DNA of 64,000 nucleotides from Acuticoccus sediminis (GTDB lineage: Bacteria; Pseudomonadota; Alphaproteobacteria; Rhizobiales; Amorphaceae): positions 434,001 to 498,000 of the forward strand of contig NZ_QHHQ01000001.1 in NCBI RefSeq assembly GCF_003258595.1. Direction: 5' to 3'. Shown here in pieces: positions 47,056 through 55,962 of this stretch. The notes below the pieces were generated by a model that saw nothing but the letters and a program-made list of their open reading frames with translations, searched no databases and was not told the DNA's origin. A program made the translations under genes and the position numbers. Each line of letters opens with the position of its first letter. Position 1 is the first letter of the stretch.

Positions 47056-47754
47056 TTGAACAAGAGGACAATCCTCATCATCGACGACGACGAGGACCTT
47101 CGCGAAGGTCTGAGCGAACAGATCGGCTTCTACGACGAGTTCGCCGTCATCACCGCCGATACCGCACAGAAGGGCGTGGCCGCCGTCAAGTCCGAGGACG
47201 TGGCGCTCGCGATCGTCGACGTCGGGCTGCCCGATCTCGACGGCCGTGAGGCGGTCCGGCTGATGCGCAACGCCGGCTTCAAGGCGCCGGTCGTGATGCT
47301 GACCGGGCACACCACCGATGCCGACACCATCGTGGGGCTCGAGGCCGGGGCGAACGACTACGTCACCAAGCCGTTCCGCTTCGCGGTGCTGCTGGCGCGG
47401 ATCCGGGCACACCTGCGGCAGTTCGACCAGAGCGAGGACGCCACCTTCGCAATCGGTCCGTACTCCTTTAAACCGTCCGCCAAAATTCTGCTCGAGCCGG
47501 ACGGTCGGCGGATCAGGTTGACGGAGAAGGAAACCTCGATCCTCAAGTACCTCTATCGTGCCGGCGAAAAACCGGTCACTCGGGATGTTCTCTTGCACGA
47601 GGTGTGGGGCTACAACTCCGGGGTCACGACCCACACGCTGGAGACGCATATCTATCGCCTTCGCCAAAAGATCGAGAAGAACCCCGCCTCCGCCGAGCTG
47701 CTGGTGACCGAGGCCGGTGGTTACAAGCTCATGCCGCGGGCGGTGACCGCCTAA
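47056..47754 (+). CDS. OmpR/PhoB-family response regulator (CenR-like)
   Basis: 232 residues. Receiver TILIIDDDEDLREGLSEQIGFYDEF with Asp in IVDVGLPDLDGREA, VMLTGH and KPFR, then a winged-helix domain IRLTEKETSILKYLYRAGEKPVTRDVLLHEVWGYNSGVTTHTLETHIYRLRQKIE. It resembles the conserved alphaproteobacterial envelope regulator CenR, but I cannot confirm orthology without alignment. The start is a TTG with GGGAGG upstream. No kinase is adjacent; a cyclic-nucleotide-binding protein follows one base later. Confidence 0.85.
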   Translation: MNKRTILIIDDDEDLREGLSEQIGFYDEFAVITADTAQKGVAAVKSEDVALAIVDVGLPDLDGREAVRLMRNAGFKAPVVMLTGHTTDADTIVGLEAGANDYVTKPFRFAVLLARIRAHLRQFDQSEDATFAIGPYSFKPSAKILLEPDGRRIRLTEKETSILKYLYRAGEKPVTRDVLLHEVWGYNSGVTTHTLETHIYRLRQKIEKNPASAELLVTEAGGYKLMPRAVTA

Positions 47755-47755
47755 C

Positions 47756-48220
47756 GTGAGTCTCGCCCGTCACATGGCGGTGATGCGGAACGCGCCCATG
47801 CTGAAGCCTCTCGGCGACGAGGCGCTGAAGCTCCTCGCGTTCGGCAGCTTGCCGCGGTCGTTCAAGCCGAGGCAGGCCCTCTTCGACGCGGGGGACGATG
47901 CCGAAGGTGCCGTCCTGATCCTTGGCGGCCAGGTCAGGCTCGTTCCGGGATCCCACGCCGGGCCGCCGAAGGTGGTCGGGGTCGGCTATCTGCTCGACGA
48001 GTTGGCGCTCATCATTCCGATGCAGCGGAGCGTGAGCGCCGTCGCGCAGACGAGTTGCGAGATTCTCGCCCTGCCGCGTGAGCAGATGCTGCGGATTCTG
48101 GAGGAGTATCCGGACGCCGCCCAGCACCTGCGCGCGCAGCTGGTGCGCCGGACCATGTCGCTGATCGACGACGTCAACGCGCTTCGCGACCGTTTCGGTA
48201 ACCCGCCCTCGCGGGACTGA
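47756..48220 (+). CDS. Cyclic nucleotide-binding-domain protein without DNA-binding domain
   Basis: 154 residues. A Crp-like cNMP domain (LFDAGDDAEGAVLILGGQVRLV, VGVGYLLDELALIIPMQRSVSAVAQTSCEILALPREQMLRILEEYP) with a C-terminal helix but no helix-turn-helix. The classic phosphate-binding Arg/Glu cassette is not evident. The GTG start lies one base after the response regulator stop, so the two are almost certainly co-translated and may act together. Confidence 0.78.
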   Translation: MSLARHMAVMRNAPMLKPLGDEALKLLAFGSLPRSFKPRQALFDAGDDAEGAVLILGGQVRLVPGSHAGPPKVVGVGYLLDELALIIPMQRSVSAVAQTSCEILALPREQMLRILEEYPDAAQHLRAQLVRRTMSLIDDVNALRDRFGNPPSRD

Positions 48221-48812
48221 CCGGCCGCGCCCGCCCTGCCCGTCCGGCCGGATGTCTCGTGCCGGGCCGCGTCCTCCCCTCCAGGCGCCGTGAGCGCGTG
48301 TCGCCACGGTCCGCCAGCCCTGTGCCAGCGCGGTCGGTCACCATGGCGCTGCGCACCCCTTCCGTCCGGCGCGACGAGACCCTCGCGAGTACCGCAGGAC
48401 GGTGCGTTTTCATCGGTGGCGTAAGCGCAGATGCGCGCCGATGACGCGGCTCACACGAGTGTCCCGCAAGATCGATGGCTGGGTTTACTTGTCTTCAAAG
48501 CGTCATAAAGCAATGCTTTGTCGAATTGGAAATCTTCGAATCGACGGTGACTGCGTCGCACCGGGTTGCCTATGTCTGCCTGCTGTGCTCTGGAGCACAG
48601 CATCTTGGGCCCGCGAAGTTAACTCACTCTCGCGGCCTTGCCGTGGTCCTTCGATCGTGACGATGTCCGAGCCATGACCGTCATCCCGGTTCAACGTCGC
48701 CGTGGTAACAACGGCGTGCGATGGGCGGCCTAGCGTCTCGGAACCTCGCGGGGTAGGGTCGAGGGATCGTTCCCAATTATCAATGCACGGAACTGCGAGG
48801 GGCTGCCGCCCA
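48221..48812. other. Control region upstream of the type I secretion genes
   Basis: 592 bases with no convincing gene. The part from ~48450 on is less GC-rich than the surroundings. It contains the perfect 22-bp inverted repeat at 48581-48602, a smaller dyad AAAGCA-A-TGCTTT near 48512, and a GC-rich repeat just after the upstream stop that may be a terminator. Confidence 0.5.
48581..48602. promoter_or_regulatory. Perfect 22-bp inverted repeat, likely operator
   Basis: TGCTGTGCTC (48581-48590), TG, GAGCACAGCA (48593-48602): ten-base arms with no mismatch, 211 bp before the secretion ABC gene. The length fits a binding site for a dimeric regulator. A hairpin role in RNA is possible, but no T run follows. 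Confidence 0.5.
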
Positions 48813-50612
48813 ATGTCGTCGAATATTCTTGCCAACGCCATAGCGTCGACCCGGCGCACCTTCATGTCGGTTGCTGCATTCAGTTGCGTGGTCAACATCC
48901 TGATGCTGACCGGTCCGCTGTTTATGCTGCAGATCTACGACCGGGTGCTGACCAGTCGCTCCGTGCCGACCTTGATCGCGCTGACCGGCCTCGTCGTGGG
49001 CCTCTATTTCTTCATGGGCATCATCGACCTGGTGCGCTACCGGATCCTGACGCGCATCGGCCACCGCTTCGACGAGGCCGTCGGCCGGTCGGCCTTCCTC
49101 GCCCAGGTCTCCGCGCCGGTGCAGGCCGGCCCCCTCGCCGCCAAGTCCGAGCCGGTGCGCGACGTCGACCAGCTCCGCCAGTTCTTCTCCTCGCCCGGCG
49201 TGACCGCGCTCTTCGACATGCCGTGGATGCCGATCTACATCGCGATCGTCTTCGCGATCCACCCGATGCTCGGCATGCTCGCGCTCCTCGGCGCCGTGAT
49301 CCTCTTCACCATCGCCTTCGTGACCGACCGCGTCGCCCGCCCGGCGATGAAGGTGTCGGGCGAGTTCTCGACGCAGCGCAACGCGGTGGTGAACTCCGGC
49401 CGCCGCAACGCCGAGGTCCTGCACGGCATGGGCATGCTCGGCGCGGTCGGAACGGTCTGGGACAACGTCAACGAGAAGTTCCTCGCCGCCAACGCCAAGG
49501 CCGCCGACGTCGTCGGCCTGTCGTCGGTGATGTCGAAGATCTTCCGCCTGTTCCTGCAGTCGGCCGTCCTCGCCCTCGGCGCCTACCTCGCGATCGAGCA
49601 GTATATCACCCCCGGCGCGATGATCGCCTCGTCGATCATCATGGCGCGCGGCCTGCAGCCGGTGGAGATGGCCGTGCAGAACTGGCGCGGCATGCTCGCC
49701 GCGCAGCAGGCCTACCGCCGCCTGAAGACGCTGTTCGACCGCCCGACGCCGGTGCAGGCGATCGACCTGCCCGCGCCGCACCGCGACCTCACGCTGGACG
49801 CCGTGACGGTGCTGCCCCCCGGCTCGCGCACCCCGACCCTCCTCGACATCCGCTTCCAGGTGAAGGCGGGCACCGCGCTCGGCATCATCGGCCAGTCCGG
49901 CTCCGGCAAGTCGACCCTCGCCCGCGCCCTCGTCGGGGTGTGGCCGGCGGCCCGCGGCACGATCGCCCTCGACGGCGCGCCGCTGCCGCAGTGGAAGCCC
50001 GAGACGCTCGGCCGCCACGTCGGCTACCTGCCGCAGGACGTCGAGCTGTTCGAGGGCACCATCGCCCAGAACATCGCCCGCTTCGACCCCGAGGCGCAGG
50101 ACGAGAAGATCATCGCCGCCGCCAAGATCGCCGGCTGCCACGACCTCGTCCTGTCCTTCAAGGACGGCTACTCCACCGCCATCGGCGACCAGGGCGCCAC
50201 CCTGTCGGCCGGCCAGCGCCAGCGCATCGCGCTCGCCCGCGCCCTCTACGGCGACCCGTTCCTGATCGTCCTCGACGAGCCGAACTCCAACCTCGACGGC
50301 TACGGCGACAGCGCCCTCAACCGGGCCATCACCATCTGCAAGCAGCGCGGGGCGATCATCGTGGTCGTCGCGCACCGGCCCTCGGCCCTGTCGGCGACGG
50401 ACAAGCTCTGCCTGATCGAGAACGGCCGCATGGCCGACTTCGGCGACCGCGACGAAGTCCTCAAGAAGGTCATGCGCCGGGAGAAGGTCGACAACGTCCG
50501 TCCGACGCCGCAGCTCCAGGGACGCCGCCCGGCGGCCTCGGACGGCGCGGACGATCCGCAGCAGGCTGAGGCGGCCACCGCCCAGGCCTCGACCAGTTCA
50601 AGCAACGCGTAA
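48813..50612 (+). CDS. Type I secretion system permease/ATPase (PrsD-like)
   Basis: 599 residues. The N-terminal half has membrane segments (VNILMLTGPLFMLQIYDRVLTSRSVPTL, GLYFFMGIIDLVRYRILTRIG, FDMPWMPIYIAIVFAIHPMLG) typical of PrtD/PrsD exporters; the C-terminal half has Walker A GQSGSGKSTLARALVG, signature LSAGQRQRIALARALYG and Walker B LIVLDEPNSNLD. It powers one-step export of RTX-type proteins with an HlyD adaptor and TolC. No peptidase domain. A disordered Ala/Ser/Gln tail ends the protein. Confidence 0.95.
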   Translation: MSSNILANAIASTRRTFMSVAAFSCVVNILMLTGPLFMLQIYDRVLTSRSVPTLIALTGLVVGLYFFMGIIDLVRYRILTRIGHRFDEAVGRSAFLAQVSAPVQAGPLAAKSEPVRDVDQLRQFFSSPGVTALFDMPWMPIYIAIVFAIHPMLGMLALLGAVILFTIAFVTDRVARPAMKVSGEFSTQRNAVVNSGRRNAEVLHGMGMLGAVGTVWDNVNEKFLAANAKAADVVGLSSVMSKIFRLFLQSAVLALGAYLAIEQYITPGAMIASSIIMARGLQPVEMAVQNWRGMLAAQQAYRRLKTLFDRPTPVQAIDLPAPHRDLTLDAVTVLPPGSRTPTLLDIRFQVKAGTALGIIGQSGSGKSTLARALVGVWPAARGTIALDGAPLPQWKPETLGRHVGYLPQDVELFEGTIAQNIARFDPEAQDEKIIAAAKIAGCHDLVLSFKDGYSTAIGDQGATLSAGQRQRIALARALYGDPFLIVLDEPNSNLDGYGDSALNRAITICKQRGAIIVVVAHRPSALSATDKLCLIENGRMADFGDRDEVLKKVMRREKVDNVRPTPQLQGRRPAASDGADDPQQAEAATAQASTSSSNA

Positions 50613-50633
50613 CACGCTGACGGACGAGAGATT

Positions 50634-51968
50634 ATGGCCCTCCCAGTGAAACCAGGCGCGGCTCCGCCCAAGCCGAAGTTCTCCTCCTCGATCCGCGGCT
50701 ACGTGATCGGCGGGACGGTGGCGTGCTTCGCGCTCCTGTTCGGCTTCGGCGGCTGGGCCGCCACTGCCAAGCTCGCCTCGGCGGTGGTCGCGACCGGCAA
50801 GATCGTCGTCGCCTCCAACGTGAAGCAGATCCAGCACCCGGACGGCGGCATCGTCGGCGAGATCATGGTGCAGGACGGCGACCAGGTGGACGCCGGCGAC
50901 CTCCTGATCCGCCTCGACGAGACCCTCGTCGCCGCCAACCGCGCCCTCGTCGACGGCCAGATCGTCGCCATGGAGGCGCGCCTCGCCCGGCTCGAGGCCG
51001 AGCGCGAGGACGCCGAGGACATCACCCCTTCGCCCGAGCTCGCCCATCGCCTCGACGACGACACCGTCAAGCGCGCCATGGCCTCCGAGGAGAAGGTCTT
51101 CAGCGCCCGCAAGGAGACGATGTCCGGCCAGGTCGACCGCCTCAACGAGCGCATCGGCCAGCTCGAGCAGCAGATCGAGGGCCTCAAGGCGCAGCAGAAG
51201 GCGAAGGAAGACGAGATCTCGCTGATCGACGAGGAGCTCAGCGTCCTCGGCGACCTCTATGATCGCGGCCGCACCACGCGCGACAAGATCGTCAACCTGC
51301 GCCGCAACCGCACGCGCCTCGAGGGTGAGCGCGGCGACCTGATCGCCCAGATCGCCGTCGCCCAGGGCAAGATCAGCGAGACGCAGCTCGAGGTGCTGTC
51401 GATCAAGACCGACCAGCGCGAGAAGACCTTCTCGGAGATCACCGAGATCGAGCCCGAGCTCGCGAACCTGAAGGAAAAGCGCATCGCCGCCGACTTCCAG
51501 CTGAAGCGCATGGACATCCGCTCGCCGACCGACGGCACGGTGTTCGAGCTCGAGGTCCACACGGTGGGCGGCGTGGTCCAGCCGGCGCAGACGATCATGC
51601 AGATCGTCCCCGAGGCGGACAAGCTGATCATCGAGACGCGCATCTCGCCGACCGACGTCGACCAGGTCGCGATCGGCCAGGAGGCGACCATCGTCCTCTC
51701 GGCGTTCAGCTACAAGACGACGCCGCAGCTCCAGGGCGAAGTGAAGTTCGTGGCCGCCGAGGCGAGCTTCGACGAGAAGCTCGGCACCAGCTACTACGTC
51801 GTGCGCGTCGCGCTGAAGGAGGGCGAGCTCGACCGGCTGCCCGAGGATCTCGTGCTGATGCCCGGCATGCCCGCGGAGGTCTACATCTCCACCGGCGGCC
51901 AGACCGTGGTGCAGTACCTGACCAAGCCGCTGACCCAGCAGATCCGCCGCGCCTGGCGCGAGTCCTGA
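50634..51968 (+). CDS. HlyD-family periplasmic adaptor of type I secretion (PrsE-like)
   Basis: 444 residues. One N-terminal membrane helix (GYVIGGTVACFALLFGFGGWAATA), the first half of the lipoyl motif QIQHPDGGIVGEIMVQDGDQVDAGDLLIRLD, a long coiled coil (~100-290), and the second half SPTDGTVFELEVHTVGGVVQPAQTIMQIVPE with the beta-barrel. It bridges the ABC exporter and outer-membrane TolC. It follows the ABC gene by 21 bp; no tolC or secreted substrate gene is in the window. Confidence 0.95.
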   Translation: MALPVKPGAAPPKPKFSSSIRGYVIGGTVACFALLFGFGGWAATAKLASAVVATGKIVVASNVKQIQHPDGGIVGEIMVQDGDQVDAGDLLIRLDETLVAANRALVDGQIVAMEARLARLEAEREDAEDITPSPELAHRLDDDTVKRAMASEEKVFSARKETMSGQVDRLNERIGQLEQQIEGLKAQQKAKEDEISLIDEELSVLGDLYDRGRTTRDKIVNLRRNRTRLEGERGDLIAQIAVAQGKISETQLEVLSIKTDQREKTFSEITEIEPELANLKEKRIAADFQLKRMDIRSPTDGTVFELEVHTVGGVVQPAQTIMQIVPEADKLIIETRISPTDVDQVAIGQEATIVLSAFSYKTTPQLQGEVKFVAAEASFDEKLGTSYYVVRVALKEGELDRLPEDLVLMPGMPAEVYISTGGQTVVQYLTKPLTQQIRRAWRES

Positions 51969-52051
51969 CCGGCGCGGCGCCCGCGAGCCCGGGCGCCCAC
52001 CCCGCGAAAGGCCCCGGACCGCACGCGGCGCGTCAGGGGCCGCCAAACCGT

Positions 52052-52085
52052 AGGAAGCGGCCGGGTCCCTACTCGGCCGCTTCCT
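52052..52085. terminator. Hairpin between secretion genes and CPA2 antiporter gene
   Basis: AGGAAGCGGCCG (52052-52063) pairs perfectly with CGGCCGCTTCCT (52074-52085): a 12-bp stem with a 10-base loop containing the stop codon of the antiporter gene. It serves two convergent transcripts. Confidence 0.65.
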
Positions 52086-53883
52086 TCTTGTTCGGGTCCG
52101 GCAGTGCGGGCGCGTCGCCGTCGTCGCCGGGGGCGAGGTTCGTGAAGGGCTCCGGCGTCACCTGCGCCCACTTGCGGTGCCCTTCCACCAGCCCTTCCAG
52201 GCGCTGGAAGTCGAGCCGCTCGCTGTCGCGCTTGCGCACCAGCTCCTCGGTCTCGCTGGCGAGGCTGGGCTCGAGGCCGAGCTCGACCAGCGCGTCGCGC
52301 CCGAAGCGGATCGCCGAGTCGATCGTCTCGCGGCGCTGGTAGTCGACCCCCGTGCCGAGCAGCGTCAGCGCATGGCGGCGGTCGAAGGCACGGGCGAACA
52401 CCTTCACCCCCGGGAACTGCTCCTTGATGAGCCCGACGATGGCGTTGGTGTGATCGGCCGGCGACGTGCAGACCGCGATCAGCCGGCACCGGTGCGCCCC
52501 GACGGACCGCAACACGTCGAGCCGTGCTCCTTCGCCGTAATAGACGCGGCTGCCGAACCGGCGCGCCTCCGTCACGCGCTCCGCGTCGTTGTCGAGGATG
52601 ATCGGCCGGTAGCCGCCGGCGAGGAACATCTGCGACACGAGCTGGCCGAAGCGGCCGAAGCCGATGATCAGGATGTCCCCGTCGGCGTCGTCGTAGTTCT
52701 CCGTCATGGTCGGGGCGGGCTTCTTCGGGATGAGCCGCGGGGCGAGGAAGCGGATGAGGAAGGGCGTCGTGACCATCGAGATGGTCACCACAGCGATGAG
52801 GAGGCTCGCGTTGTCCGCCGAGATGAGCCCGCGCCGCTCCGCCGCGGTGTAGAGCACGAAGCCGAATTCGCCGCCCTGGGAGAGCAGCAGGCCGGTCTTG
52901 GTCGCGGTCGCGTGGTCTCCGCCGAAGAGGCGGACCAGGCCGTAGATCATCAGCGACTTGAAGATGATCATCGTGATCAGGCCGCCGACGATGGTCGGCC
53001 AGTGGTCCCAGATCAGGCCGAGGTCGATGGTCATCCCCACGGCGAGGAAGAAGAGGCCTAGGAGAAGACCGCGGAACGGCTCGATGTCCGCCTCCAGCTC
53101 GTGCCGGTAGTTGCTCTCGGCCAGCATGACGCCGGCGAGGAAGGCGCCCATCGCCATCGAGAGACCGACTGCCATCATCGCCGTCGCCGAGGCGAGGACC
53201 ACGAGGAGCGTCGCGGCCGTCATGATCTCGGTGCCGCCGAAGCGGGCGAGAACCCGGAACATCGGCGACAGCAGGTAGTGCCCGATCACCACCACGCCGC
53301 CGACCGCGGCCAGCGCCGTGACGATGCTGAAGGCGACGTCGTCCCCGTCCATCGACTCGCCGGGCGCGAGCAGCGCCACGATGAGGAGCAGCGGAACGAT
53401 GGCGAGGTCCTGCATGAGGAGGATCGCGAAGGACTTCTGCCCGTACGGCAGCCGCATCGACCCGCGCTCCTCGATGAGCTGCATGACCAGCGCGGTCGAG
53501 GAGAGGGCGAGGCCGAGGCCGGCGACCACGGCGGTATGCCAGTTCTCCCCGATGAGCAGCGGGTACGTCATGATGAGGCCCGCGCACAGCACGACCTGCA
53601 GCAGGCCGAGGCCGAAGATGTCCCGCCGCATCGCCCAGAGCCGGTGCGGATTGAGCTCCAGTCCGATCAGGAAGAGCAGGAACACGACGCCGAGCTCGGC
53701 GAACTCGACGATCTCCTCCGGCTCGCGGGTGATGCCGATGAGCGACGGGCCGAGGAGGACACCGGCGATCAGGTACCCCAGGACCGCGCCGAGGCCGAGG
53801 CGCTTGGCGATCGGCACGAAGACGACCGCGGCGGCCAGGAAGGCGAGCGCGGTCAGATAGGCTGGCGTGTGGTCGCCGTTCAT
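52069..53883 (-). CDS. CPA2 monovalent cation:proton antiporter with TrkA-N domain (KefB/KefC-like)
   Basis: 604 residues. About 12 membrane segments in the first ~385 residues, including LGLALSSTALVMQLIEERG, GFVLYTAAERRGL and the conserved GQKSFAILLMQDLAIVPLLL. A Rossmann RCK domain follows (DILIIGFGRFGQLVSQMFLAGGYRPIILDND...). This matches glutathione-type potassium/proton exchangers that protect against electrophiles. No KefF/KefG-like partner gene is adjacent, so gating ligand is unknown. Confidence 0.93.
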   Translation of the reverse strand: MNGDHTPAYLTALAFLAAAVVFVPIAKRLGLGAVLGYLIAGVLLGPSLIGITREPEEIVEFAELGVVFLLFLIGLELNPHRLWAMRRDIFGLGLLQVVLCAGLIMTYPLLIGENWHTAVVAGLGLALSSTALVMQLIEERGSMRLPYGQKSFAILLMQDLAIVPLLLIVALLAPGESMDGDDVAFSIVTALAAVGGVVVIGHYLLSPMFRVLARFGGTEIMTAATLLVVLASATAMMAVGLSMAMGAFLAGVMLAESNYRHELEADIEPFRGLLLGLFFLAVGMTIDLGLIWDHWPTIVGGLITMIIFKSLMIYGLVRLFGGDHATATKTGLLLSQGGEFGFVLYTAAERRGLISADNASLLIAVVTISMVTTPFLIRFLAPRLIPKKPAPTMTENYDDADGDILIIGFGRFGQLVSQMFLAGGYRPIILDNDAERVTEARRFGSRVYYGEGARLDVLRSVGAHRCRLIAVCTSPADHTNAIVGLIKEQFPGVKVFARAFDRRHALTLLGTGVDYQRRETIDSAIRFGRDALVELGLEPSLASETEELVRKRDSERLDFQRLEGLVEGHRKWAQVTPEPFTNLAPGDDGDAPALPDPNKKEAAE

Positions 53884-53941
53884 GTGTGTCCCTCTTCAGC
53901 GGCCGCCAAGCGTCGGTTGTGTCGTCGAGTGCCGGCGGAGA

Positions 53942-54955
53942 TCAGGACGCGATTTCTTCCGCCAGGTCGATACTGTCGCGCACGCCGATGTCCTCGTAAT
54001 GGGCATCGAGCCACTCGCGGGCCGCTCGTTGGCCGATATCGTTGAGGTGGCGCAGGAACGACCACTCGCCGTTCAGCTTCGAGGAGGCCGACAGCGGTAC
54101 GAGCTCCGGACTCGCGATCCGATGCACGAGCACGCGCATGTAGTCGTCCTTGTTGAGCTTACCCTCTTCGATCAGACGCGTCACGAAGCGCACGGCGCGC
54201 AGCTCCTTCAGGAGCGAGGCGTTGAATGTGATCTCGTTCACGCGGTTGACGATCTCGCGCGCGGTGACGGGCGTGTCGCTGCGCTCGATCGGGTTGATCT
54301 GGACGATCACGGTGTCGGGCACGTCGGTGTTGTAGAACAGCGGGTAGAGGGGCGGATTGCCCATGAAGCCGCCGTCCCAGTACGGCACGCCGTCGATGAA
54401 CACCGGCGAGAACAGCTCCGGCACGCACGCGGAGGCCAGCAGCGCGTCGACCGACAGCTCGTTCTGGCCGAAGATGCGCGCCTTGCCGGTCCGCACGTTG
54501 GTCGCGGCGACGAACAGCTTGATCGACTCGCAGCTCGCCACCGCCTCGAGGTCCACGTAGGCCTCGACGATGGGCCGCAGCGGGTTGATGTCGAGCGGGT
54601 TGGCGAGCGCCGGGGAGATGAACCGCGAGGCGAGGTCGAAGGCGAGGTAGGTGGGCGAGGAATCGAGACTCCAGTTGCCGAGCGCGCGGTCGAGGATGGT
54701 CCGCTGGAACGGGGAGAAGCGCGCCGCCTCGGAGACGTCGCGCCAGAAGCTGTCGAGCGCGGTGACCGCGCCGTCCTTGCCGTTCTTGACGAAGCCCGAG
54801 ACCATGACGGCCGCGTTCATCGCCCCGGCCGACGTGCCGGTCACCCCATAGACGTCGACCTTCTCGCTCTCCATGAGAGCGGTCAGGACGCCCCAGGTGA
54901 AGGCCCCGTGGGCGCCTCCGCCTTGCAGGGCCAGGTTGATCTTCTTGCGTTCCAT
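53942..54955 (-). CDS. Patatin-like phospholipase family protein
   Basis: 337 residues. The oxyanion-hole GGGAHGAF, the nucleophile elbow GTSAGA and the DGGF catalytic Asp motif (YWDGGFMGNPP) are intact, so it should be an active Ser-Asp lipid acyl hydrolase. No signal peptide; cytoplasmic. It is 46 bp downstream of the EEP gene and ~1 kb from bdhA on the same strand. Patatin-fold enzymes cleave phospholipids, and a role in PHB turnover is an inference from position. Confidence 0.9.
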   Translation of the reverse strand: MERKKINLALQGGGAHGAFTWGVLTALMESEKVDVYGVTGTSAGAMNAAVMVSGFVKNGKDGAVTALDSFWRDVSEAARFSPFQRTILDRALGNWSLDSSPTYLAFDLASRFISPALANPLDINPLRPIVEAYVDLEAVASCESIKLFVAATNVRTGKARIFGQNELSVDALLASACVPELFSPVFIDGVPYWDGGFMGNPPLYPLFYNTDVPDTVIVQINPIERSDTPVTAREIVNRVNEITFNASLLKELRAVRFVTRLIEEGKLNKDDYMRVLVHRIASPELVPLSASSKLNGEWSFLRHLNDIGQRAAREWLDAHYEDIGVRDSIDLAEEIAS

Positions 54956-55001
54956 CGACGGTCCCCAGGGCCAGGGCCGGCCCGTGGTCAGGCCGGCTCT
55001 C

Positions 55002-55943
55002 CTAGTAGTCTTCGAAGGCGAAGCGCATCAGAACGGGCATATGGTCCGACCCCTTGCGGTCGAAGCGCTGGACCTGAGCGATGGCGACGCCGGATGTTAG
55101 AATATTATCGATCGGCAACCCAACGTAGGGCCGCAGCGAAAGATCCGTACCGCTTAGCAGCCATGTCGGGCCGATACCCTTGGTCGGCGCGGTACGCGTC
55201 AGCGATGCATAACGCTTGACGGTGACGCTCCAGGGCGCCGCGTTGAAGTCCCCCGCGAGTATGGCTGCCCCGCTGATCGTCCGCAGCGCCGCGACGTCCT
55301 CGGCAAGCGCCTCCTTCTGCCCGTAGGGCCACGGCCACTGGAGGTGCTGCGTGACGAGCGTCAGGGCGTGGTCGCCCAGCAGGATCGTCGCGCGCACCAC
55401 GTTGGAGCCGGGCTGGCACACCGGCTCGCCCTCGAACGGGTACTTCGACAGGAGGATGGTGCCCTGCGCGCGCAGCGAACCGTTGTCGCAGCTCGCGCGG
55501 TAGGGGTAGAGCGCCATCAGCTCCTTGTTCATCTCGAGCTTCGTGACGGTCACTTCCTGCAGCGTTGCGAAGTCCGGCTGCTTGTCCAGCATGACGTTCG
55601 ACACGGCGACCTCGTTGTGCCGCGCGTTGTACTGCAGCAGCGAGTAGGTCTCCCCCGGGTCGAGGCGCACCGACGAGTCGGGGATCATGTAGCGCGCGGT
55701 CGGAATGCCGGCGACGAAGGCGAGCAGCAGGATCAGCATCGAGAGCCCGCGGCCGAAGCCGCTGCCGGAGACGATGCGCATGAACGCCGCGATCGCCGTG
55801 ATGGCGGCGAGGTGGGCGCGGAAATGAGAAAGGCTGTCCAGCGCGGGGTGCGCCGAACCGAAAAATCCCAGGAGGATCGCAATCCCGCCGGCAATGGCGA
55901 TGAGGTCCCAGCCCCATCGCCACAGGCGCAGTATGACCTTCAT
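55002..55943 (-). CDS. Membrane-anchored endonuclease/exonuclease/phosphatase (EEP) family protein
   Basis: 313 residues from the ATG at 55943. Two or three membrane helices at the N-terminus (~10-95) precede an EEP domain with LLQYNARHNEVAVSNV, ATLQEVTVTKLEMNKEL, HLQWPWP, LAGDFNAAPWS and GSDHMPVLMRF, i.e. the Asn, Glu, Asp-x-Asn and final Asp-His catalytic residues. Substrates of this family range from DNA to phospholipids; the membrane anchor and neighbours make a lipid or envelope phosphodiester more likely (inference). It starts 20 bp after bdhA. Confidence 0.85.
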   Translation of the reverse strand: MKVILRLWRWGWDLIAIAGGIAILLGFFGSAHPALDSLSHFRAHLAAITAIAAFMRIVSGSGFGRGLSMLILLLAFVAGIPTARYMIPDSSVRLDPGETYSLLQYNARHNEVAVSNVMLDKQPDFATLQEVTVTKLEMNKELMALYPYRASCDNGSLRAQGTILLSKYPFEGEPVCQPGSNVVRATILLGDHALTLVTQHLQWPWPYGQKEALAEDVAALRTISGAAILAGDFNAAPWSVTVKRYASLTRTAPTKGIGPTWLLSGTDLSLRPYVGLPIDNILTSGVAIAQVQRFDRKGSDHMPVLMRFAFEDY

Positions 55944-55962
55944 TCCGGGGAAACGGATCGGA

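Noticed and set aside
48402-48677. A 91-codon plus-strand frame in the control region of the secretion genes
   Set aside because: No ribosome binding site, mixed composition without domain or helix pattern, and it overlaps the 22-bp palindrome.
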